A stretch of 64,000 nucleotides of DNA from Streptomyces daqingensis (GCF_014645895.1 NZ_BMMP01000001.1:221530-285529); one strand, 5' to 3'. Counted from the stretch's first letter, positions 53,833 through 61,784 are shown. Numbers and translations are program-made. Notes: a model not told the origin generated them from the sequence alone.

Positions 53833-55835
53833 CCGCGACGGCCGCCCTCGGCGGCACCACAGCGGACGCACCGGCGGTCGGCGTCCCCGGCCCCCTGCGG
53901 GCCGCTCGAGACCGGCTCCAGCGCGCCCTGGAGCAGCGCCGCGACGGCACGCCGGCGCCCCTCGTGGTGCCGCTGGGGGCGGCCGACGCCCTCGGCGGCG
54001 GCCCCACCGCGGGCACGGGCCGCGGCGGGGCGCCCGCCGACCCCTTCGCGGAGCAGCGCTCCGCCGCCACCGTCCACCTCACCGCGCAGGCCGTCCTGGT
54101 GGGGCCCTGGGGCGGCGACGGCACCGCACCAGCCTGCGGGCGCTGCCTGGCCATGCGCTGGCAGCGGCTGCGCACCCGCACCGAACGGGACGCGCTGGAG
54201 ACGGGCGGCGCCGTGCGGGCCGCGGGGGAGTGGCCCGTGCTGCCGGCCCACGTCCTTGACGCCGTCCGCGCCCTCCACGAGGCCGCCGCCGGGGGCGAGT
54301 TGCGGCCCGGCGGGCAGCAGTCACCCGCCGACCGCGCCCTGCCGCAGGTCTCCCGGCTCGACCTGGAGACCCTGGCGGTACGCACCTTCCCGCTGCTCGC
54401 GGAACCCCTCTGCCCGCACTGCGGCCCGAGCGGAGCCGACAGCCCCGAAGCGGCCGCCCGGCTGCGTCCCGTCGCGCGGCCCAAACCGGACGCCGGCTCC
54501 TACCGGCTGCGCCCCGCGTCCTCCTATCCGATGCCGCTCCAGGCACTGGCCAACCCGGTCACGGGAGTGCTGGGCGCGGGCACGTGGATCAACGTCACCT
54601 CGCCGACGACGGCACCCGTGGCCGGCAGCGTCTTCATGCGCGGTTACGCGGGTCTGACGGACGTCACCTGGAGCGGACAGGGCAACGGCTTCGACACCAG
54701 CCGCGAACTCGCCTTCCTGGAAGGCCTGGAGCGGTACGCGGGAACCCACAGGCGGCGCCGCGGCGCCCTGCTGACCGCCGCCTACAGCGACATCCGCGAT
54801 GAGGCCCTGGACCCGGCGGAATGCGGCCTGTACGCACCGGAGACCTACCGCGACGACCCGATGGTCGCCCCGTTCGACCCGCACCGGGAGATCCCCTGGG
54901 TGTGGGGCTTCTCGCTGCGCGACGAGCGCCCCGTCCTGGTGCCGGCGCGCCTCGCCTACTACAGCGCGGGCCTGGCCGCCGACAACTTCGTCTTCGAGTG
55001 CTCCAATGGTTGCGCCATCGGCAGTTGCCTGGAGGAGGCGGTGCTCGGCGGGCTGCTCGAACTCATCGAGCGGGACGCGTTCCTGCTCGCCTGGTACGGC
55101 GGTACGCCGCTCACCGAGATCGACCTCCGCACGGCCGGCGGCGCGGTCGCCGCGATGGCGGCACGGGCGGCGATGCAGGGCTACGACGTGCACGCCTTCG
55201 ACAACCGCATCGATCTGGCCGTCCCCGTGGTGACCGCTCTCGCCGTGCGCAGGGACGGCGGTCCCGGAAGTTTCTCCTTCGGAGCCGGGGCGAGCCTCGA
55301 CCCGTGGGCCGCGCTGGAGGGCGCGCTGTCGGAAGTCCTCACCTACATCCCGCACCTGCCCCGCCAGGTGGCCGAGCGCCGGGGCGAACTGGAGGCGATG
55401 GCCGACGACTTCGGGAAAGTGCTGCATCTGAAGGACCACGCGCAGCTCTACGGCCTGCCGAGGATGACCCCGCACGTGCGCACGTACCTGGAGCCTCCCC
55501 GCAAGGAGCCGGCGGAGTCGCTGTGGGAGGGGTGGGAGCGGCGGCAGCGGCCCCGTACCGGGGACCTGGCCGACGACCTCGCGCTGTGCCGGGACGAGCT
55601 CGTACGGGCGGGCCACGACGTGATCGTCGTGGACCAGACGACGCCCGAGCAGGAACGGATCGGGCTGTGCACCGTCGCCACCCTCGTCCCCGGGCTGCTG
55701 CCCATCGACTTCGGCTGGAGGCGCCAGAGGGCCCCGCTGATGCCGAGGTTGCGCACGGCGGCACGGCGGGCGGGTCTGCGCTCGGCGGACCTCACGGACA
55801 GCGAGATCCGGATGGTCCCGCATCCCTTCCCGTAA
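53829..55835 (+). CDS. YcaO-domain azoline-forming cyclodehydratase 2
   Basis: The 668-residue product has the same plan as YcaO 1: N-terminal Zn tetrad C103/C106 (CGRC) and C195/C198 (CPHC), then an intact YcaO domain with LAFLEGLERYAG, SNGCAIGSCLEEAVLGGLLELIERDAFLLAWYG (about residues 392-424) and FGAGASLDPWAALEGALSEV. LVPGLLPIDFGW precedes a final VPHPFP, matching the PxPxP end. It is clearly paralogous to YcaO 1 but diverged, so the two may treat different residues (for example Cys versus Ser/Thr) or different stages. ATG 53829 overlaps the permease stop. A perfect terminator follows. Confidence 0.94.
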   Translation: MTATAALGGTTADAPAVGVPGPLRAARDRLQRALEQRRDGTPAPLVVPLGAADALGGGPTAGTGRGGAPADPFAEQRSAATVHLTAQAVLVGPWGGDGTAPACGRCLAMRWQRLRTRTERDALETGGAVRAAGEWPVLPAHVLDAVRALHEAAAGGELRPGGQQSPADRALPQVSRLDLETLAVRTFPLLAEPLCPHCGPSGADSPEAAARLRPVARPKPDAGSYRLRPASSYPMPLQALANPVTGVLGAGTWINVTSPTTAPVAGSVFMRGYAGLTDVTWSGQGNGFDTSRELAFLEGLERYAGTHRRRRGALLTAAYSDIRDEALDPAECGLYAPETYRDDPMVAPFDPHREIPWVWGFSLRDERPVLVPARLAYYSAGLAADNFVFECSNGCAIGSCLEEAVLGGLLELIERDAFLLAWYGGTPLTEIDLRTAGGAVAAMAARAAMQGYDVHAFDNRIDLAVPVVTALAVRRDGGPGSFSFGAGASLDPWAALEGALSEVLTYIPHLPRQVAERRGELEAMADDFGKVLHLKDHAQLYGLPRMTPHVRTYLEPPRKEPAESLWEGWERRQRPRTGDLADDLALCRDELVRAGHDVIVVDQTTPEQERIGLCTVATLVPGLLPIDFGWRRQRAPLMPRLRTAARRAGLRSADLTDSEIRMVPHPFP

Positions 55836-55948
55836 CTGCCGGGCGGGGCGACGGGAGTCGGGGCCGGCGGGGGCAGGCGTGCGGGGGCGTGAAGGCGGCT
55901 GTACGCGCCGCTGAGCGCCTCGCGCGCCCCGCGCGTCCCGTGAACGGC

Positions 55949-55981
55949 GAACGGCTCTCTCCGCGCGGGAGAGAGCCGTTC
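55949..55981. terminator. Perfect 14-bp bidirectional terminator between YcaO 2 and the precursor gene
   Basis: GAACGGCTCTCTCC (55949-55962) pairs perfectly with GGAGAGAGCCGTTC (55968-55981) over a 5-nt loop. It separates the rightward biosynthetic run from the leftward precursor gene. Confidence 0.85.
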
Positions 55982-56011
55982 AGGGGCTCGGTGTTGCTCA
56001 GTCCGAGACCG

Positions 56012-56188
56012 TCAGGCGCTGCACGAGGTGGTGCTGGTGGTCGACGAGCAGGTCGAGGTGGACGAGCAGCTCGTCGAACCGGCGAGGACGACCTCGCTCG
56101 CGTCCGAGTAGTCGGAGATCTCGAAGGTCTCCGACTCGAGTTCCAGGATCTCGTCGGCGAGCGAGGCGAGGGAGGACTTCTCAGTCAT
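56012..56188 (-). CDS. RiPP precursor peptide with Ser/Thr/Cys-only core
   Basis: The 58-residue peptide has an acidic 37-residue leader (MTEKSSLASLADEILELESE followed by TFEISDYSDASEVVLAG) and a 21-residue C-terminal part. That part contains 10 Ser, 7 Thr and 3 Cys plus a terminal Ala; its last 19 residues are SCSSTSTCSSTTSTTSCSA. The leader pattern (LADEILELE...FEISDYSD) resembles thiazolylpeptide-type precursors. Cleavage after LAG is my inference. AAGGAG precedes the ATG by five bases. An in-frame upstream extension to 56296 exists but lacks leader character. Cys would become thiazoles and Ser/Thr oxazoles or dehydroamino acids by the adjacent enzymes. Confidence 0.9.
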   Translation of the reverse strand: MTEKSSLASLADEILELESETFEISDYSDASEVVLAGSTSCSSTSTCSSTTSTTSCSA

Positions 56189-56225
56189 GGGGGCTCCTTC
56201 AGTCGGCCACAGGTACCACCGGTGG

Positions 56226-56308
56226 CGAGGTGTGCCGTCATTCCATCCGAGGCCGCTGGCAGATGGCTCGATGTTCCGCTCACACCTCGCTGACACCTGG
56301 TGTCAGCG
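56226..56308. promoter_or_regulatory. SARP-type heptamer repeats between the precursor gene and the M20 gene
   Basis: On the + strand CACACCT (56281), GACACCT (56292) and TCAGCGG (56303) recur every 11 bp with 4-bp spacers, the layout of SARP direct repeats. The same block contains a perfect palindrome, CGCTGACAC-CTG-GTGTCAGCG (56288-56308). CGAGGTGTG at 56226-56234 is the inverted copy of CACACCTCG at 56281-56289, so each divergent gene has a copy facing it. Confidence 0.6.
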
Positions 56309-56352
56309 GACTGAGAGCACCCCGGCTCCGGGAGTGCTGAAAGGATGAACGC

Positions 56353-57663
56353 GTGAGCCGAAAAGGCGCCGTCACCGGCGAGAGAGCCCCCGTCCTGCAG
56401 GGACTGCAGGACATCCTCAGGCCGCTGGTGGCCTTCTACCTCGACCTGCACAGGAACCCCGAACTCTCCGGCCGCGAGAGCCGCACCGCCTCCCGGTTCG
56501 CGGAGTGGCTGGAGCAGGAGCCGTACCGGGTGACGAGGGGCGTGGGCGGCCACGGCGTCGTCGGCGTCCTGCACAACGGCACGGGGCCCTGCGTGATGCT
56601 GCGTGCCGAACTGGACGCGCTGCCGGTGACGGAGCGGACCGGCCTGGCGTACGCCGCCGAAGGGCCCGTCATGCACGCCTGCGGCCACGACCTGCATCTG
56701 GCGGCCCTGGCGGGGGCCGCGACGCTGCTGGCCCGTTCCGCGGACAGCTGGCGCGGCACGGTGCTGATCGTGGCGCAGCCCGCCGAGGAGACCCTGGAAG
56801 GGGCGCGGGCGATGCTGGAGGACGGGCTGTACCGGCGCTTCCCGCGGCCGGACACCGTGCTCGCGCAGCACTGCGCGCCCCTGCCTGCGGGGATGGTCGC
56901 CCACGCGGACCCGGCTGGGCACGCGCCGGTCCTGGGCGGCAGCGTGACGATGGAGGCGACCGTCCGGGGGCGGGGCGGTCACGCCGGAGCCCCCCACATG
57001 GCCGTCGACCCCCTGCTGACCGCGGCGTCCGCCGTGCTCAGGCTGCAGGGCGTCGTGGCGCGCGAGACGGCGCCGGGGGAGCAGGCCGTGCTCAACGTCG
57101 GTTCGCTGCACGCCGGTTCGGGGGCCAACGTGATCCCGGACGAAGCCGTCCTGGGCGTCACTGTCCGGGCCCTCTCGGAGGCATCCCTCGACCGGCTGGC
57201 GGAGGCGGTCGAGCGGATCGTGCGTGCCGAGTGCGCGGCCTCCGGCTGCCCGGAGGAGCCACGGATCGACGTCGTCTCCCGCTCGCCCGTCACGATGACG
57301 GACCGGGCGGCGACGGAGGCGGTGCGCGAGGCCCACCGGGAGCTGTACGGGCCGGAACGCGTCTCCGGGTGGCTTCCCACCCTCGCCACCGAGGACTTCC
57401 CCCTCTACGGCGACGCGGGCTCCCCGCTCCACGGGGAGGAGGGCATAGCGACCGTCTACTGGATGCTCGGCGCCGTCGGGGCGGGACAGTACGCCCGCGC
57501 CCCCGGTGAGACCGCCGCCGAGAAGCTCGCCGCCCTGCCGGCGAACCATGCACCGGACTTCGCGCCGGACGTGCGGGCGAGCCTCCCGGCAGGGGTGACG
57601 GCCATGACCAGCGCGGCCCTGGCCCGGCTGGGGGAGCCCCCGCGCACGGTCCGGAGCCGCTGA
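56353..57663 (+). CDS. M20-family amidohydrolase/carboxypeptidase
   Basis: The 436-residue product has the metal and catalytic set of M20D amidohydrolases: VMHACGHDLHLAALAGAATLL, VAQPAEETLEGARAMLEDGLY, QHCAPLPAGMVAH, the dimerisation-domain block RGRGGHAGAPHMAVDPLLTAASAVL and GWLPTLATEDFPLYGDAG. Members hydrolyse N-acyl or amide bonds of small substrates. It is divergent from the precursor gene and shares its putative SARP site, so it may trim, deacylate or inactivate the product. GTG 56353 has AAGGA seven bases upstream; an ATG at 56345 is out of frame. Confidence 0.9.
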   Translation: MSRKGAVTGERAPVLQGLQDILRPLVAFYLDLHRNPELSGRESRTASRFAEWLEQEPYRVTRGVGGHGVVGVLHNGTGPCVMLRAELDALPVTERTGLAYAAEGPVMHACGHDLHLAALAGAATLLARSADSWRGTVLIVAQPAEETLEGARAMLEDGLYRRFPRPDTVLAQHCAPLPAGMVAHADPAGHAPVLGGSVTMEATVRGRGGHAGAPHMAVDPLLTAASAVLRLQGVVARETAPGEQAVLNVGSLHAGSGANVIPDEAVLGVTVRALSEASLDRLAEAVERIVRAECAASGCPEEPRIDVVSRSPVTMTDRAATEAVREAHRELYGPERVSGWLPTLATEDFPLYGDAGSPLHGEEGIATVYWMLGAVGAGQYARAPGETAAEKLAALPANHAPDFAPDVRASLPAGVTAMTSAALARLGEPPRTVRSR

Positions 57664-57963
57664 CACGGCCGCACACACGGGAAGCGGGGCCCGGACTCCG
57701 ACGAGGCGTCGGGGGAGGCCCGTCGAGGCGCGGGGTGCCGACTGCGGGACTCCGCGCGCAGCCTGCGCACGTAACCCCGCACGGCACACGTGGCCCGGAC
57801 AGGCGCACGCAGCTGTGCCCGCACACGAAACCCCCAGGGCCCGCCTCCTGCCGGCTCACCCCGCGGTGCGGAACGGGGCGGGACGGGCGCGGAAGGGCGG
57901 GCCCTGGAGGGGTGGTGCGCCGGGATCCGGCCGGTCAGCGACGCGGCCGGGACGGGCCGGGGC
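57664..57963. other. 300-bp intergenic stretch without a recognised gene
   Basis: The stretch lies between the M20 gene and the convergent lipoprotein gene. It is uniformly GC-rich. I see no credible start with a ribosome site and no clear terminator. Confidence 0.5.
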
Positions 57964-58866
57964 TCAGCGAGCCGCGCCGGCCCTCTTGCCCTTGTCGGTG
58001 ACGGCGTGCCAGTCGCCGTCCTTGCCCTGGCCGTTGATGTCACCCGGCTCCTTGTCGCCGGTGAACCAGTACAGCGGCCAGCAGTCGATGGTGAGCTGCT
58101 GGACTCCGTCGGGGCGCTTGTACGTGGTCAGCAGCTTCGGGTCGACACCGGAGATCTTGTTCTTGTCCACCGGCTTGGCGGGCTTCCAGCTCTTGAGGCA
58201 CTCGCCCTTGCAGTTGGACTTCATCGGCCACGCCGAGTCCTTGTCGAACCGGTAGAGCGTGCGGCCCTCGCCGTCGGCCAGGATCTCGCCCAGCTCGGCG
58301 TTCTTGACGGTCTTGAGCTGGTCGGCGTTCGCGCCGCTCGCCTTGTTGCCGTCGGGGGCGAGAGCGTTCCACGTCTCGCCGACGCCGTGGCCCTTCACGT
58401 CACCCGGCTTGGTGTCCTTCGCGTAGCGGTACACCGGCCAGCCGCCGAGCGTCAGCTGCAGGGAGCCGTCGGTGCGCTTGACCTTGCCGATCTGGCTCTT
58501 CTCGATGCCCTTCGTCGCCTCGGCGTCCTCGGCGGGCACGGCGGGCCAGGCCTTCGCGCAGTCACCGTCACAGTTGGACTGGGAGGGGGAGGCGGTGTCG
58601 TCGTCGAACCGGTACAGCGTCCAGCCCTTGGAGTCGGTGACGATGTCACCGAGCTTCGCACTGGCCTTGACCTTCAGCGTCTTGGCCGGCGCGTCCTTCT
58701 TGCCGGAGGCGCCGTCCTCGCCGCCGCCGTAGCCGTCGCCCACGGCCTGGTCGGCCGGCTTGATCTTCTGAGGAGGAGCGCCGCCACTGTCGGAGCCACA
58801 CCCTGTCGCGAGCAGAGCTACGGCGACCGCGGTCCCCACCAGAGCCACGTGACGCTGCTTCTTCAT
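57964..58866 (-). CDS. Lipoprotein with Lipoprotein_15-type secreted repeats
   Basis: The 300-residue product has a lipobox signal peptide (MKKQRHVALVGTAVAVALLATGC, lipidated Cys at residue 23). Two repeat units follow, each with a Cys pair: LGDIVTDSKGWTLYRFDDD...SNCDGDCAKAWPA and LGEILADGEGRTLYRFDKD...SNCKGECLKSWKP. Each is followed by a WPVYRYAKDTKPGDVKGHG or WPLYWFTGDKEPGDINGQG half-repeat. These are family features of the secreted repeat of unknown function. AAGGAG precedes the ATG at 58866. It lies downstream of, and in the same direction as, the NuoF-like and ferric-reductase-like genes, so an outward electron-transfer role is conceivable but unproven. Confidence 0.9.
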   Translation of the reverse strand: MKKQRHVALVGTAVAVALLATGCGSDSGGAPPQKIKPADQAVGDGYGGGEDGASGKKDAPAKTLKVKASAKLGDIVTDSKGWTLYRFDDDTASPSQSNCDGDCAKAWPAVPAEDAEATKGIEKSQIGKVKRTDGSLQLTLGGWPVYRYAKDTKPGDVKGHGVGETWNALAPDGNKASGANADQLKTVKNAELGEILADGEGRTLYRFDKDSAWPMKSNCKGECLKSWKPAKPVDKNKISGVDPKLLTTYKRPDGVQQLTIDCWPLYWFTGDKEPGDINGQGKDGDWHAVTDKGKRAGAAR

Positions 58867-59055
58867 GACCGCTCCTTCAGCACTCGACTGTGACTGGCAT
58901 GTGAGTGTGGTGCAGGAGCGATGCAGGCGGCGAAAAGTTGTCATGTCGCGCCAAAGCAGAAGGTTTGCGGGAGCCATCCCGCCGGGACCAGCGAAAGTGC
59001 CTCGTACGGCGGCCAGTTCGGCAGAGTGCAAACGCCGCCGCACGCGGCTGGGACC

Positions 59056-60627
59056 CTACTTCTCCACGATGCGGAGGGCGAGCGCCGGGCAGCGCCGCAC
59101 GGCCCGCTGGGCCTGCTTGTTCATGTAGTCGGGGATGGCGGCGGACGCCCCGGTCGGGTAGCCGTCGACATCGAGTTCGATCATGTCGGGGACGACTCCC
59201 GCGCACAGCCCGTGCCCCTGGCACAGCGTCCAGTCGACGACGAGCCGCCGGGACTTCTGCGGAGCGCCGGCCGCCGTGCGTCCGCGGTCCGCGCGGATGC
59301 CCCGGATGCCGCGGGCCTGGGAGACCTGTCCCTCGTCGGGGACGGAGAGCGAGCTGAGCACCGGCCTTCCGCATCCCTGCCCGAGAGCGTGGAGTTCGAA
59401 CTCCTCGGGGAACGCGTCGAGCGTCGACTCGACGAGGCGCGACGTGCCGTCCGGGTGACTGCACGCGCCGCGCCTTTTCACGGCTTTGGCGCGCGCCCAG
59501 ATGGCGTCGAGTGCTTCCTGGCCGCCGCCGTCGGCCGCCCAGGCGATCGTGTCCGCCAGCGCGGGCAGCCCCAGCACGCACGGCCCGCACTGCCCGGCGG
59601 ACTCCTTCGCCATCCAGCGGGCGACCAGCTCCAACTCGCCCGCGGGGCACGTCCCTTCGGGCAGCGGAAGGATCGCTCCGGCGCCGAGGGTCGAGCCGTA
59701 GGAGTCCAGCGACTCCCGGGAGATGCGCGCCGACCAGGCGAGGTCGCGCTGCAGCCACCGCCCGTGGTACCCGCCGACGAGCACGCCCTGGCCCGGGTCC
59801 ATGCCGCACAGGCCCAGGATGTACGACAGCGGCGCGCCGAACGGTGCCTCCACCACCCGCTCACCGGCCACGGTCAGCAGCACCGTGCCGGGCTCGGTCG
59901 GCAGGCCCACGTTGCGGAAGTCGAGCGCACCGAGGCGGGCGGCGATCGCGAGCTGCGCGTACGTCTCGGTGTTCGACAGCATCGTCGGCAGGCCCGCGAC
60001 ACCGCTCTCGCTGGCGCGTACGCCCGTCCCGGACGGCGCCACCGGCAACTGGTTGAGACCGTTGACGAGAGAGGAGGACTCACCGGTGACGAACGCCTCC
60101 GGCATCCGTGCCACACGGACGCGCGGCGCGCCCGGCCCGCGTTCGGCCACGGCGTCCCGTACGGAGCGCTCCACGTCGGGCCGCGTGACGCAGATGCTCA
60201 CCTCCTCCGCCTTCAGTGCGCGTGCCACCAGCAGCGCACCGTCGATGACGAGGTGCGGCGTGTACAGCAGCAGCGCCGTGTCCTTGAGGCAACTCGGCTC
60301 GCCCTCGCTGCCGTTCACCACGACCACCGTGCGTGCGTCCTGCCGCCGGCGGGCGCTGTCGATCACGGACTGGAGCTTGCGGGCGAAGGGGAAACCCGCG
60401 CCGCCGCGGCCGCGCAGGTCGATGTTCTCGGCGAGGTCGACGACTTCCTGGAGCCGCAGTTCGGGCATCTGGCCGTGCACCGTCAGATGCCCCACGCGGT
60501 CGAGACGCCTGTGCCACGCCCCGCCGGTGCCCAGGCCCGCCAGCAGCCGCGGCGGCCCGAAGGAGGCGAGGGACGGAACCGCGTCGGCGCTGGAAGCGGA
60601 CACGGGACTCGGCACGACAGAGGTCAC
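59056..60627 (-). CDS. NuoF-like FMN/Fe-S protein fused to a C-terminal ferredoxin
   Basis: The 523-residue product has the NuoF FMN/NADH blocks LRGRGGAGFPFARK (residues 71-84) and NGSEGEPSCLKDT (105-117), then an SLBB-like region (VGLPTEPGTVLLTVAGERVVEAPFGAPLSYILGLCG). In the NuoF cluster motif it reads ESAGQCGPC, so the first of four Cys is Ala; the fourth is in GACSHPDG. The last 64 residues are a separate ferredoxin with CQGHGLC (C469, C475) and CPALAL (C513), the CxxHxxC...CP type. Such a fusion could move electrons from NAD(P)H to the membrane partner. GTG 60627 has AAGGAG and overlaps the upstream gene by four bases. Confidence 0.9.
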   Translation of the reverse strand: MTSVVPSPVSASSADAVPSLASFGPPRLLAGLGTGGAWHRRLDRVGHLTVHGQMPELRLQEVVDLAENIDLRGRGGAGFPFARKLQSVIDSARRRQDARTVVVVNGSEGEPSCLKDTALLLYTPHLVIDGALLVARALKAEEVSICVTRPDVERSVRDAVAERGPGAPRVRVARMPEAFVTGESSSLVNGLNQLPVAPSGTGVRASESGVAGLPTMLSNTETYAQLAIAARLGALDFRNVGLPTEPGTVLLTVAGERVVEAPFGAPLSYILGLCGMDPGQGVLVGGYHGRWLQRDLAWSARISRESLDSYGSTLGAGAILPLPEGTCPAGELELVARWMAKESAGQCGPCVLGLPALADTIAWAADGGGQEALDAIWARAKAVKRRGACSHPDGTSRLVESTLDAFPEEFELHALGQGCGRPVLSSLSVPDEGQVSQARGIRGIRADRGRTAAGAPQKSRRLVVDWTLCQGHGLCAGVVPDMIELDVDGYPTGASAAIPDYMNKQAQRAVRRCPALALRIVEK

Positions 60628-61406
60628 CGTTTCTCCTTCTTGCTCGATCCCGGACGCTTGGTACGGCCTTGAGCGAGTCGCATCATCAGCACAACTGTGA
60701 CTGCCGTCAAGCACAGGCCGTACCCGAGGTCCACGTAGTCGGCGACGGGACGGCCCGCGCGCAGACCGTGGATCAGTGCGGCCCCCCAGGCCAGATAAGC
60801 GCTCATGTGCAGGGCCCGCCACAGCCGCGACTGGCCCTTGCGGGCGAAGGCGCCGCGCACCGCACCCGTCATGGTGACCGCGACGAAGAGGTAGCCCGCG
60901 ACCGATCCCAGTCCGACGAGTACCGGCTGCGCCCCGTCGGTGAACGGTATCGCCGCCGACTGCACGCTCGTCGAGCCGAGTGAGATCTTCGACCAGACGT
61001 GTAGACCGAGGAAACCGAGACCGCCGACAGCCGTACCGCGGTGGATCGCCTGCGCGATCAGACGGTGATTGGGGTCCAGCACGAACTGGTCCGCCGCGGC
61101 GAGGCCCCACAGGACCGTGAAGGTCAGCAGCAGCAGGGACACGACTCCGGAGCCGAAATCGATGAAGGCCCACACCCGTGCCATCGACTGATTGCTGATC
61201 GCGAATACGAGAGCGAGTGTGGCGACCATCACGAAGGCCGTTATGCGAGGAACATAACGGGCTCCGCTGCTCTTTCGTGATATGTCTGCTTCGAGTCGTC
61301 GCTCGGGTGCGAAGCCCTGGGGAGGGCGGGCCTCGCCTCTGCGGGGCGCTACGGGCGGCGGGGACCGGCGCTCCGTAGGCGGTACACGAACTTTTTCTCG
61401 GGGCAT
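60624..61406 (-). CDS. Ferric-reductase-like / cytochrome b-type transmembrane protein
   Basis: The 260-residue product has a ~55-residue basic/proline-rich N-terminus and then six likely membrane segments from ITAFVMVATLALVFAISN onward. Candidate haem-ligand histidines lie in AIHRGTAVGGLGFLGLHVWSK and RALHMSAYLAWGAALIHGLRAG, the paired-His pattern of ferric reductase-like domains. It ends in a basic tail (GRTKRPGSSKKEKR). ATG 61406 has GGAAGA upstream. It is first in a leftward unit with the NuoF-ferredoxin gene (GTGA overlap), suggesting an NAD(P)H-to-membrane electron path. Confidence 0.85.
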   Translation of the reverse strand: MPREKVRVPPTERRSPPPVAPRRGEARPPQGFAPERRLEADISRKSSGARYVPRITAFVMVATLALVFAISNQSMARVWAFIDFGSGVVSLLLLTFTVLWGLAAADQFVLDPNHRLIAQAIHRGTAVGGLGFLGLHVWSKISLGSTSVQSAAIPFTDGAQPVLVGLGSVAGYLFVAVTMTGAVRGAFARKGQSRLWRALHMSAYLAWGAALIHGLRAGRPVADYVDLGYGLCLTAVTVVLMMRLAQGRTKRPGSSKKEKR

Positions 61407-61784
61407 CGGATCTTCCGATCGCACAGTCGCCTGGTCCGACCTGACCCTCGGTCCCGCATCTGCCGTGGGTCGCAAAGCAGTTGAACGGGAAATCACCAGT
61501 GACGTTCTGGTGTCTTGCTCTCTACTTTGCGCGACCAAAATGCGGTGGTCGGGATGCAGCAGCATCTCGAAACTCCCCAACCCCTTCACAGGATTTATCG
61601 CTCTGTGACAAATTCTGGCAGTGGGATCGCCGCCGCACCTCGCTGTGTCGATGATGCCCACTCAGGGGAAGCAGGGGGACCCTCAACTCCGCGACCGGGG
61701 CGGGATACCGGTTTCGGAGGCAACCTCCGCGGGCCTGCCAGTCCCGTGCTCGGGCAGGCCCAACCCGGCAGGAACGAGGTAAAG
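61407..61784. other. 378-bp divergent intergenic region with structured leader
   Basis: It separates the ferric-reductase-like gene (-) from the PucR-type gene (+) and is less GC-rich in its middle (near 61530-61620). Two small hairpins lie just before the PucR gene: CGGAGG-CAA-CCTCCG (61715-61729) and GGGCCTGCC/GGCAGGCCC (61731-61739 with 61753-61761). No gene is seen in it. Confidence 0.5.

Noticed and set aside
56012..56296. Longer 94-codon version of the precursor gene
   Set aside because: The extra N-terminal 36 residues overlap the divergent promoter and SARP repeats, and the ATG at 56188 has an ideal AAGGAG site.
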